Shown here piece by piece: positions 25,552 to 33,270 of a stretch of DNA of 64,000 nt. Position numbers and translations under genes: made by a program. Origin of the DNA: Sphingomonadaceae bacterium (GTDB lineage: Bacteria > Pseudomonadota > Alphaproteobacteria > Sphingomonadales > Sphingomonadaceae); NCBI GenBank assembly GCA_947477745.1, contig CANJUF010000003.1, forward strand, positions 62,001 through 126,000, written 5' to 3'. The stretch's first letter is position 1. Every line of letters starts with the position of its first letter. The notes below the pieces were generated by a model. That model was given only the letters and a program-made list of their open reading frames with translations, did no database searches and was not told the DNA's origin.

Positions 25552-25627
25552 CGAATTTCCTCTTCCCGGACTTGGGCAATGGCTGTCTGATAGGCCAAAG
25601 CTGACGCGCCTGCCAAGCAGGATGAAG

Positions 25628-26950
25628 TCATGCCTTTTCGATGGTCACTTCGGCCTTGCTGAAGCCATGGATGAAGTTCTGGCGCAGCCGCTCCACCTTT
25701 CCGGTGACATGGACGCGCATCTTCCGCTTGAGCATTTCCTCGATCAGGATGCGCAGTTGCAGCTCGGCAAGGCGCGCACCGACACAGCGATGGACGCCGT
25801 ATCCGAAAGAGATGTGGCGGCGGGCGTTTTCACGGTCCACGATCAGCCGGTCGGGCTGGTCGAAGACTGTCTCATCGCGATTAGCCGAGATGTACCACAG
25901 CACGACCTTGTCGCCCTTGCGGATGGTCTGGCCGTCCAGCTCGTAGTCTTCCATTGCAGTGCGGCGCATGTGCGCGACGGGGGTGACATAGCGGATGCAT
26001 TCCTGCACCGCGTTGGAGATCAGGGCGGGGTTCGCTTCCAGCTTGGCGCGTTCCTCGGGGAACTTGTCGAGCGCCTCGACGATACCGGTCATGGTGTTGC
26101 GCGTTGTGTCGTTACCGCCCACGATCAGCAGCGCCATGTTGGACATGAATTCCATCGGGTCCTGGTTGCTCATCGCCTCGGAATGGATCATCCGCGACAG
26201 CAGGTCGGGCGCTTCGGGGGCATCGGCGCGCTGTTGCCACAGCTTGAAGAAGCAATCGGCCATTTCCATCATCGCATCCATGCGCATCTGGGCAAGCTCG
26301 GGCGTTTCGCCGAAGCGGCTGTCGCTCATCCAGTCGGACCAGAACGGCAGGAAATGACGATAGTCCCACGGGAAATCGAACAGGGTCGCCAGCATCGATG
26401 TCGTTAGCTCGATCGAAACGCGCTGTACCCAGTCGAACTGCTCACCGCGGGGGAGCGCATCAAGAACGCTGGCGGTTCGCTCGCGCACAAGCTCTGTCAG
26501 GCGCACCATCTCGGCAGGCGTGAACGCCGGGGCGACCGTGCGGCGGCGCGAGGTATGCTCGGGCGGGTCCATGCCCAGGAAGTTCGTGCCGGCAGCGGGA
26601 TCGACGGCAGAATTCTCGACATTGGAGAGCACGAACCCGCCATTGCGCATGTCCGAGGAGAAGATCAGCGGAAGCGCCTCGACATGCTGGATGTTCTTGA
26701 GCGTGGTCACGTTCCAGTAGTCGCCGTTTGGCGTGTCCGTGACCTTGTTGAGCGGAGCCTTGGCGCGCATTTCGGCAAAGATCGGCTGCCAGCGGTCCTC
26801 AGCGTAGATCGCTGGATCGGCAACGTCCCACGCCTTGGTATGGACCGGAACCTTGTCAGGATTGGCCGCCTGCCATTGCTCGATCGCTTCGATGGCATTG
26901 GGCGAGAGACGGTAGGTGTTGTCCTTGAGGACATCGGCTTGGACGTTCAT
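25628..26950 (-). CDS. Cytochrome P450, CYP153-like (copy B)
   Basis: A 440-residue paralogue of the P450 downstream. I-helix GGNDTTRN at 278-285, Glu317-x2-Arg320, haem Cys389 in FGYGVHRCVG. It keeps the canonical CYP153 I-helix sequence. I start at the ATG at 26950 with AGGGAA upstream; nine extra upstream residues are possible from a weaker start. It is the first gene of the minus-strand operon ending at 21781 and is divergent from the hydratase genes. Likely role: first hydroxylation of an aliphatic or alicyclic carbon, by family knowledge. Confidence 0.9.
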   Translation of the reverse strand: MNVQADVLKDNTYRLSPNAIEAIEQWQAANPDKVPVHTKAWDVADPAIYAEDRWQPIFAEMRAKAPLNKVTDTPNGDYWNVTTLKNIQHVEALPLIFSSDMRNGGFVLSNVENSAVDPAAGTNFLGMDPPEHTSRRRTVAPAFTPAEMVRLTELVRERTASVLDALPRGEQFDWVQRVSIELTTSMLATLFDFPWDYRHFLPFWSDWMSDSRFGETPELAQMRMDAMMEMADCFFKLWQQRADAPEAPDLLSRMIHSEAMSNQDPMEFMSNMALLIVGGNDTTRNTMTGIVEALDKFPEERAKLEANPALISNAVQECIRYVTPVAHMRRTAMEDYELDGQTIRKGDKVVLWYISANRDETVFDQPDRLIVDRENARRHISFGYGVHRCVGARLAELQLRILIEEMLKRKMRVHVTGKVERLRQNFIHGFSKAEVTIEKA

Positions 26951-27164
26951 GTGTGGTTCCCTGACGGCTCCCGGCAATGGAAGTGCAGACGGCGAGCGTG
27001 ATGCACCCTTTTTAGTGAGTCGCGGCGCTTATGACAATCGGTGGCTCACAGGGGATTGATCGATCTCAACCGCGACAACGACGTGGCCGCTGCCGTGTTG
27101 ACAAAGAGCTAATCCTATCTACCGTTTCCGAAAGCAGGCCCCGGACATGGATGGACCATAGGCG

Positions 27165-27677
27165 ATGAGTGAAGCCACCGAAACCGTCACCAATATATCC
27201 GAAGAGATGAGGAACGCGATCGGCAGGGAACTGTCTACGCGCACCTCTTACCCGATTTCGGCTTCGGACATCCGCAAGTGGGCCATCGCGGTCTACTTTC
27301 CCGAATCGCCGCCCGAACGCTTTGTGGGCGCTGGCGGACCCGATGCGCCGCTCACCGCGCCCGAGGAGTTCAACCCCTTCGCCTGGGCCGCGCCCGGCAA
27401 GAAGCCGAAGAAGCCCGACGTAACGGCAGGATTTCTCGAAAACCAGCTCGGCATCACGCCGCCCCCGCTTAGCACCGTCCTCAATGGCGGAACCGTGGTG
27501 GAATATGGCGTGCCGATGATGGAAGGCGATGTCATCACCGCCACAAACCGGCTCGACAACTATACCGAAAAGCAGGGCAAGCGTGGGCTGTTGCTGTTCT
27601 CATCGATGAAGGACGAATGGACCAACCAACGCGGCGAGATGGTCAAGCGCACCACCAGCACCGTCATTCGGCTCTGA
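27165..27677 (+). CDS. Hotdog-fold acyl-CoA hydratase subunit (FAS1-like dehydratase domain)
   Basis: A 170-residue single-hotdog protein of the MaoC N-terminal / FAS1-like dehydratase type (IRKWAIAVYFPE near 36, then GGTVVEYGVPMMEGDVITATNRL at about 107-129). These proteins lack a complete active site and pair with a second MaoC-type subunit to give a heteromeric enoyl-CoA hydratase, as in ChsH1-ChsH2. The partner is encoded 18 bases downstream. The 214-base gap upstream separates it from the divergent P450 operon and contains a TTGACA at 27098-27103 without a clear -10. Confidence 0.8.
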   Translation: MSEATETVTNISEEMRNAIGRELSTRTSYPISASDIRKWAIAVYFPESPPERFVGAGGPDAPLTAPEEFNPFAWAAPGKKPKKPDVTAGFLENQLGITPPPLSTVLNGGTVVEYGVPMMEGDVITATNRLDNYTEKQGKRGLLLFSSMKDEWTNQRGEMVKRTTSTVIRL

Positions 27678-27695
27678 AGCAGGGAAGCTAGAAAC

Positions 27696-28100
27696 ATGGA
27701 CCTTTCAGTCGGAACCGAATTGCCGCCGTTCGTGCGCGAGACCCGCATGGAAAACTGGAATCGCTTTGCTGCCGTGATGGACGAATTCGTGCCGCATCAC
27801 ATGGATGACGACGATGGCAGGATTTCGGGAATGCCCGGCGCCTTCGGCATGGGGAACCTCCAGTCGAGTTATATGCACAACCTGATCCGCGACTGGATGG
27901 GTGAGGGCGGACGGATCTGCAATTTTACGATTCAGTGGCAGCAGCCCAATTTCAAGAACACCATTGTCACCGCAAGTGGCCGGATCATTGCGGTGGAAGA
28001 CACGGCCGAGGGCAAGCTCGTTTCGCTCGAACTGTGGACCGAAGACAACAACGATCGCAGGCTCGCCAACGGCACTGCGAAGGTGCTGTTCAGCGCCTGA
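27696..28100 (+). CDS. MaoC-type hydratase subunit (hotdog fold)
   Basis: A 134-residue hotdog protein. The signature P-x-H-x-D (residues 33-37, PHHMD) is where the catalytic His of R-specific hydratases lies, and GMPGAFGMGNLQSSY (45-59) is the conserved glycine-rich hot-dog helix region. It should supply the active site to the preceding 170-residue subunit. Together they would hydrate an alpha,beta-unsaturated acyl-CoA. A 110-base gap separates it from the acyl-CoA synthetase gene on the same strand. Confidence 0.8.
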   Translation: MDLSVGTELPPFVRETRMENWNRFAAVMDEFVPHHMDDDDGRISGMPGAFGMGNLQSSYMHNLIRDWMGEGGRICNFTIQWQQPNFKNTIVTASGRIIAVEDTAEGKLVSLELWTEDNNDRRLANGTAKVLFSA

Positions 28101-28210
28101 TCCGCCGCGCTTCGGGCACGCGATATGATTTGATCGAGCTTGCCCGGAAAAGCCACATTCCAGATAAGCGGCGGGACGCGCTTGATGGTCTCGGCGCAGG
28201 GAGGATTGTC

Positions 28211-29860
28211 ATGGACGCGCCCGGAGAAGCAGCGGATATGGCCGAGCGGGTGGCAGAGCTGCTGGCGCCGTTCGCTGGCGACGTCCGCACCGCCGACCTG
28301 CTGTGCGACGGCCAAGATCCCGGGCATATCGCCTACCACATTGTTGCGGCCGACCAGACCTGCGAGACCCTGACCTATGGCGAACTGAAGCGCCAATCCG
28401 AACGCTGCGCCTCGGCTCTGGCCTCGCTGGGGGTAGGGGCGGGCGACCGTGTCGCGACGCTGATGGGTAAGAGCCGCGAGCTGCTGTTTGTGCTGGTCGG
28501 CATATGGCGGCTGGGCGCGGTCCACGTTCCGCTGTTCACCGCCTTTGCGCCGCCCGCGATAGCCCTGCGCCTTCACGGCAGCGGTGCAAAGGTCGTCGTC
28601 TGCGACGAAGAACAGGAACTCAAGCTCGATGCAAGCGAAGCCATTCCCGCCGAGACGCCGTGGCAGGTTGTTACCACCGGCGCAGGCGGGCGCGGCAATG
28701 TGAGCCTTGCCTCGCTGCTATCGGGCGAACTGCCCAAGGAAAAGGCTGCGCTGCGCAGCGGCAATGACCCGCTGATCCACATCTACACCTCGGGCACCAC
28801 TGGCGATCCCAAGGGGGTCGTGGTGCCGATCCGCGCGCTCGCGACATTTCGCGCTTATGGAGAATTCGGCTATGACTTGCGGCCGGACGATGTGTTCTGG
28901 AACGCCGCCGATCCCGGCTGGGCTTACGGCCTGTACTGCGGCATTCTCGCCTCGCTGACCACCGGCACGCCCAGCGTGCTTATGGAGGGCGGCTTCGATG
29001 CCGCGCGGACATACGATGTCCTGGCGCGCTTGGGCGTCACCAATTTCGCGGCGGCACCGACTGTCTACCGTTCGCTGAGCTCTTCGGATGTACCCGTACC
29101 CTCGGGCCTTGCCTTGCGCTGCCTATCGAGCGCGGGCGAGCCACTTACCCCCGATATCAACGAGTACGCGCAAAGGGCTTTCGGCCTGCAGGTTCATGAC
29201 CATTACGGCCAGACCGAGATGGGGATGTTCATCAACAACCACCATCACTCCTCTCTCAAGCGCCCGGTGAAGACAGGCTCGATGGGTCATCCCATGCCCG
29301 GATGGTGCGCCGTGGTGCTCGCCGAGGACCGCGACGAACCTGCCGCGCCAGGGGAGGTGGGTCGCGTCGCGATTGAACTATCGCGAAGCCCGTTCTCGTT
29401 CTTCTCGGGTTATGATGGACAGACGGAAAAAAGCGCCGAGAAGTTCTCCGCCGATGACCGCTGGTACTATACCGGCGACGTCGGCCATGTGGACGATGAA
29501 GGCTATGTGTTCTTCTCCTCGCGCGACGACGATATCATCATGATGGCGGGATACCGGATCGGTCCCTTCGAGATTGAATCGGTCGTTTCCTCTCATCCCG
29601 ACGTGGTCGAAAGCGCGGCGATTGCAGTGCCCGATCCGATCCGGGGCGAGGTCATGGAATGCTATGTCGTGCTGCGCAGCGGCGCGAAAGGCTCACCCGA
29701 ACTGGCCGCCGAGCTCCAGAAATGGGTCAAGACACGCTATGCCGCGCACGCCTATCCGCGCGCGGTGCACTTCGTCGATGCCATGCCCAAGACGCCGAGT
29801 GGCAAGATCCAGCGCGTGGTGCTGAAGCAGCGGCGCAGGGCGGAGCTGGGCTTGGGCTGA
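28211..29860 (+). CDS. AMP-dependent acyl-CoA synthetase/ligase (1)
   Basis: A 549-residue adenylate-forming enzyme. The ATP-binding loop YTSGTTGDPKG is at 192-202, the A5-like HYGQTEMG follows near 335, the YTGD hinge region (YYTGDVGHVDDEG) near 422, and the C-terminal PSGKIQR Lys near 536. It activates a carboxylic acid to its CoA thioester through an acyl-AMP. Resembles medium-chain acyl-CoA synthetases. I use the ATG at 28211 with GGGAGG upstream rather than the longer open frame. It follows the two hydratase subunits, and its stop is 4 bases from the convergent amidohydrolase gene. Confidence 0.9.
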   Translation: MDAPGEAADMAERVAELLAPFAGDVRTADLLCDGQDPGHIAYHIVAADQTCETLTYGELKRQSERCASALASLGVGAGDRVATLMGKSRELLFVLVGIWRLGAVHVPLFTAFAPPAIALRLHGSGAKVVVCDEEQELKLDASEAIPAETPWQVVTTGAGGRGNVSLASLLSGELPKEKAALRSGNDPLIHIYTSGTTGDPKGVVVPIRALATFRAYGEFGYDLRPDDVFWNAADPGWAYGLYCGILASLTTGTPSVLMEGGFDAARTYDVLARLGVTNFAAAPTVYRSLSSSDVPVPSGLALRCLSSAGEPLTPDINEYAQRAFGLQVHDHYGQTEMGMFINNHHHSSLKRPVKTGSMGHPMPGWCAVVLAEDRDEPAAPGEVGRVAIELSRSPFSFFSGYDGQTEKSAEKFSADDRWYYTGDVGHVDDEGYVFFSSRDDDIIMMAGYRIGPFEIESVVSSHPDVVESAAIAVPDPIRGEVMECYVVLRSGAKGSPELAAELQKWVKTRYAAHAYPRAVHFVDAMPKTPSGKIQRVVLKQRRRAELGLG

Positions 29861-29864
29861 GAGT

Positions 29865-31184
29865 CTACAGCCCCAGGTTCCACAGAGTGTTGGCGTTATC
29901 TTGAAGCACCTGCTTGCGCACCGCGTATTCGTGCTGGCCGAGCGTGGCGACCAGCTTGTCCTGCACGCCGGGATAGAGCGAAGTCGGGTGTGGATAGTCG
30001 GTCTCGAACAGCAGCCGGTCTGCGCCGATATCGTCGATCAGCTTGGTGGGCGCGAGCGTTTCGAACCAGAACGTGACCCAGAAGTGCTTCTTGAAATATT
30101 CGGTCGGCCGCATCTTCAGCCCGCGGTTGATGCCGGTGCGGAACTCGTCGTTCTGGTGCTCCATGCCTTCGAGCCAGAATGGCACCCAGCCAGCGCCGCT
30201 TTCGATCAGGCCGATCTTGATCTCGGGATAGGTATCGAGCAGGCCCGAGACGATGAAGTTCATCATCGTCGCGGCGCAGCCGATGTGGTGGAGCAGCGCG
30301 GTCATCGGCAGTCTTTGATCGAAGCCCAGATTGTCCCACATCGCCGATTCTGCGTTGAGCGACGAATTGAGGTGAAAATTGATCGGCGTGCCGGTCGAAT
30401 TGCAAAGGTCGAACACGCCTTCCCAGAAATGCGAGACCTTGCCGTCCTTGCCGATGTAGCCTTCCGACAGACGCTCGGGTCGGTCGGGCAGGACCACGCC
30501 CTTGATGCCGAGATCGATGATCCGGCGCATCTCGGCATTGAGCAGGGCCTTGTCCCAATAGGGCAGGGTGGCCATGCAATTGATGCGCCCGCCGGATTCG
30601 TGCATCCGCGCCGCGCAGGCGTCGTTGTACATGCGCACAATGGTGATCGCGAGTTCTTCGTCACCTAGCGCAACCAGCGATCCGGCCTGCGTAAGACCGC
30701 CGTTCTGGAAACAGATCTGCGCCCACACGCCCATGTCGTCCATCGCCTGAATTCGCGGCGCGACCTGGTAGGAACCGGGATCGATCTCGTCATAGGTGCC
30801 ATAGGCAAGCCGGCCGAGCAGCTTGTTGTGATCCTTGGCGATCACGTTGCCGCCCAGCGTGCCGAAATTCTTGTCGCCGACAAACCAGTAATCGATGTTG
30901 CCGACCCGCTCGACGCGCGGCAGCTTGTCCTTGAGGTGAGCGGGCGCGTTGGCAGAGAACAGGTCGGGCGGCTCGGTGTAATGGGTGTCGCAATCGACGA
31001 TCTTGATGCCCTCGAACAGCGGATCTAGCCCGCGCGAGTTGGCCTCGTAATCGACCTCGCGGACAAAGCCGCCCGGCGCCCAGCCCTCGGCCAGCCAGTA
31101 GCGCGCGGCGTCGTTGGCTTCAGCCTTCATCAACGCGCCGAGATCGGTATCGAGCTTCTTCGCTTCCTTGGCGTCTGTGGCCAT
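29865..31184 (-). CDS. Amidohydrolase family protein
   Basis: A 439-residue amidohydrolase-2 enzyme. After a 60-residue N-terminal extension come Asp66-x-His68 (DCDTHYTEPPD), a His in INFHLNS and the C-terminal Asp in FETDYPHP. It shares the DTHxxEPxDL start and FETDxPHP end with the tandem pair at 16500-18952 and is the fourth such enzyme in the window. The gene lies 68 bases downstream of the FAH-family gene on the same strand, with GGGAG before its ATG, so the two probably act in sequence on a ring-opened product; that is inference. Confidence 0.87.
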   Translation of the reverse strand: MATDAKEAKKLDTDLGALMKAEANDAARYWLAEGWAPGGFVREVDYEANSRGLDPLFEGIKIVDCDTHYTEPPDLFSANAPAHLKDKLPRVERVGNIDYWFVGDKNFGTLGGNVIAKDHNKLLGRLAYGTYDEIDPGSYQVAPRIQAMDDMGVWAQICFQNGGLTQAGSLVALGDEELAITIVRMYNDACAARMHESGGRINCMATLPYWDKALLNAEMRRIIDLGIKGVVLPDRPERLSEGYIGKDGKVSHFWEGVFDLCNSTGTPINFHLNSSLNAESAMWDNLGFDQRLPMTALLHHIGCAATMMNFIVSGLLDTYPEIKIGLIESGAGWVPFWLEGMEHQNDEFRTGINRGLKMRPTEYFKKHFWVTFWFETLAPTKLIDDIGADRLLFETDYPHPTSLYPGVQDKLVATLGQHEYAVRKQVLQDNANTLWNLGL

Positions 31185-31252
31185 GTGTCGTCTCCCGTTT
31201 ATCTCAAGGGCGATTGTGCGCCTTTTCGCGGTCCGATGCGAGTCTTGCCGGG

Positions 31253-32020
31253 TTAGCCGGCGACGGCCCGGTTTCGCAGCACCCCAATCCCCTCGATTTC
31301 GAGCTCGACTTCATCGCCGGGAGCCATCGGCGCGACGCCGGGGATTGAGCCAGTGGTGATCACGTCGCCCGGCTCCAGCGTCAGGACATGCGAAATCATC
31401 GAGACCAGCTTGTTGTATTCCCAAAGCTTGTCGGAAGTGGAGTGATCCTGCCGCGTCTCGCCGTTGACCCGGAACCTGATGCGCAGGTCCGAGGTGTCGA
31501 GATCGGTCACCATACAGGGACCAAGCGGCGCGAACGTATCGAAAATCTTGCCGTCGAGGAACAGCTGTGACTGCTGGTAGGCACGCATGTCGGCCATATC
31601 GCCCGCAGTAACGTCGATGCAGCAAGTATAGCCGAACACGTGGTCCATCGCCTGCTGCGGCGAGATCTTGTGCGCCCGTTTGCCGATGACGATCGCAATC
31701 TCTGCCTCGTGGTTGACGGTGATGCCCGGCGGCAGGACGATCTCGCCTTCCGGGTCCTGCACGGTGCTGGTGGGCTTGATCCAGTAATAGGGCCGCTCGG
31801 GCTCGGGGCCGCCTTGCATGTAGACCCTGTAGCCGGGGCCGATTGCGACGATCTTGCTGGGCAGGACCGGCGCGAGCAGCTTTACCGCTGATAAAGCGAC
31901 GGGATCCTGCCCGGTTGGTGCAAGTTCGGGAAAGTCGCCCGCCAGCGGATGAACCTCGCCGCCGCGCAGATCGCCGTAACCGATCACTCCGCCGCTCTCA
32001 TATCGGACGATCTTCGCCAT
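31253..32020 (-). CDS. Fumarylacetoacetate hydrolase family protein
   Basis: A 255-residue FAH-superfamily enzyme (2-keto-4-pentenoate hydratase / acylpyruvate hydrolase type). The metal-binding carboxylates are in NHEAEIAIVIGK and in the GYTCCIDVTAGDM region; the ITTGSIPGVAPM block and the C-terminal GDEVELEIEGIGVLRN are typical. Acts on a keto-acid fragment by hydration, decarboxylation or C-C hydrolysis. The ATG at 32020 is preceded by AGGAGAG; the longer frame is not supported. It lies downstream of the chimeric SDR/receptor remnant and a hairpin. Confidence 0.88.
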   Translation of the reverse strand: MAKIVRYESGGVIGYGDLRGGEVHPLAGDFPELAPTGQDPVALSAVKLLAPVLPSKIVAIGPGYRVYMQGGPEPERPYYWIKPTSTVQDPEGEIVLPPGITVNHEAEIAIVIGKRAHKISPQQAMDHVFGYTCCIDVTAGDMADMRAYQQSQLFLDGKIFDTFAPLGPCMVTDLDTSDLRIRFRVNGETRQDHSTSDKLWEYNKLVSMISHVLTLEPGDVITTGSIPGVAPMAPGDEVELEIEGIGVLRNRAVAG

Positions 32021-32052
32021 GAGCACTCTCCTCTGGCCTGATCTGAACACAC

Positions 32053-32085
32053 GAACGCCCGGCCTGCAAGGCAGATCGGGCGTTC
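32053..32085 (-). terminator. Strong hairpin downstream of the chimeric remnant
   Basis: Perfect 9-base arms (GAACGCCCG at 32053-32061 and CGGGCGTTC at 32077-32085) enclose a smaller GCCT/AGGC stem. It follows the receptor-derived stop codon by about 20 bases on the minus strand. There is no T-run. It was probably the terminator of the lost receptor gene. Confidence 0.5.
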
Positions 32086-32105
32086 AATGCCACGGGCCGA
32101 AGAAG

Positions 32106-32318
32106 TCAGAACGAAACGTTGAGGTCCAGGCCGTACGAGCGGGCGGGGATGGCCGTGCCGCCTGCGGCAGTGATCGCATCGACCGTTTCGCGCACGCCCT
32201 TGCCGTCAATGTCCCACGCGCCGACGCTTGCGCCTTCGCGCGCAAAGCGCTGCGCAATGGCGCGGCCGATGCCTGAACCCGCGCCCGTGACGACCGCAAC
32301 CTTGCCTGCAAGCTGCAC
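32106..32318 (-). pseudogene. Chimeric remnant: SDR N-terminus fused to a TonB receptor C-terminus
   Basis: A 70-codon ORF from a GTG with GGGAGAATAAG upstream. Residues 1 to about 58 are a textbook SDR start: TGAGSGIG at 11-18, then the second-strand AWDIDG at 34-39, with no NNAG and no Tyr-Lys pair. The last about 10 residues ([11 protein letters not shown]) are the end of a TonB-dependent receptor with terminal Phe. The two halves are in frame. This is the product of a deletion that removed the rest of an SDR and nearly all of a receptor. It cannot be catalytic. Confidence 0.72.
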
Positions 32319-32472
32319 CTTATTCTCCCGATCCGATCGATTGGGGATAATCATAGCAATGGCGCTTCTCTCCGTCCGCATTGATGCGCCCGGTATCATG
32401 GGAGCGATGCGCCATGCCCCAAACCTTGCCGGACCCGGCGCCAGAACTTAGACAGGGCGAGAGGGAGCAGCG

Positions 32473-33270
32473 ATGACACAGGCGAACATGCACCAAGGCA
32501 GGGTGGCCATCATTACCGGCGCGGGAACTGGCATAGGCCGGGCGACCGCAATTGCTCTTGCGCGCGATAATGTCGCGATAGTCGCGGTTGGGCGCAGGGC
32601 CGAACCGCTTGAGCAGCTGCGCGACGATCTGGCCGGGACGGTGCCGGTCGCGGTCCTCGCCGCCGATGTCACCGAGGACGATGCCCCACTACGCGCTGCG
32701 CAGGCCGCAATCAGCGCATTCGGCAGGCTCGACTATCTGGTCAACAATGCGGGTATGGGCAAGCCGCACCCGGTCGACGAGACGACCGACGAGATCCTAG
32801 ACCTGTTCCTCAATGTCCATTTGCGCGCACCGTTCCGCTTCTGCCGCGAGGCGCTGAAGGTGATGCAGGACGGCGGCGCGATCGTGAACATGGCCTCCAG
32901 CTTCGCAATGATCGGCGGTATGCGCGGCGGCGCCTATTCTGCGGCAAAGGGCGGCATCGTCGCGCTCACCAAGCACATGGCTGCGCAATATGGCCAGCGC
33001 GGCATTCGCACCAATGCGATAGCGCCGGGGGTCCTCGAAACCGAAATGACCGCCTATGCCTGGAATGCGCACGTCTTCCGCCGCATGAACATGGACATGA
33101 CCCCTCTCAACCGCACCGGCACCGGGGAAGACGCGGCAGCGGCAATCCGGTTCCTGCTGTCCGACGATGCCCGCTTCATTACCGGGCAGGTGCTCGCGAT
33201 CGATGGCGGCTGGACCACGACCAAATACCTCGCCCCGCATGTCGTGGCCGCCGGATCCGAAGACGACTGA
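32473..33270 (+). CDS. SDR family oxidoreductase
   Basis: A 265-residue classical SDR. TGAGTGIG at 15-22, NNAG at 91-94, Ser142, Tyr155-x3-Lys159, and the C-terminal FITGQVLAIDGGW typical of fabG-like enzymes. GAGAGGGAG precedes the ATG. First gene of the plus-strand operon that runs through acyl-CoA ligase and dehydrogenase genes; its TGA stop is directly followed by the ATG of the next gene. Substrate unknown. Confidence 0.9.
   Translation: MTQANMHQGRVAIITGAGTGIGRATAIALARDNVAIVAVGRRAEPLEQLRDDLAGTVPVAVLAADVTEDDAPLRAAQAAISAFGRLDYLVNNAGMGKPHPVDETTDEILDLFLNVHLRAPFRFCREALKVMQDGGAIVNMASSFAMIGGMRGGAYSAAKGGIVALTKHMAAQYGQRGIRTNAIAPGVLETEMTAYAWNAHVFRRMNMDMTPLNRTGTGEDAAAAIRFLLSDDARFITGQVLAIDGGWTTTKYLAPHVVAAGSEDD

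Noticed and set aside
27098..27121. Consensus TTGACA in the gap before the hydratase genes
   Set aside because: No acceptable -10 at 16-18 bases; too weak to list as a promoter.
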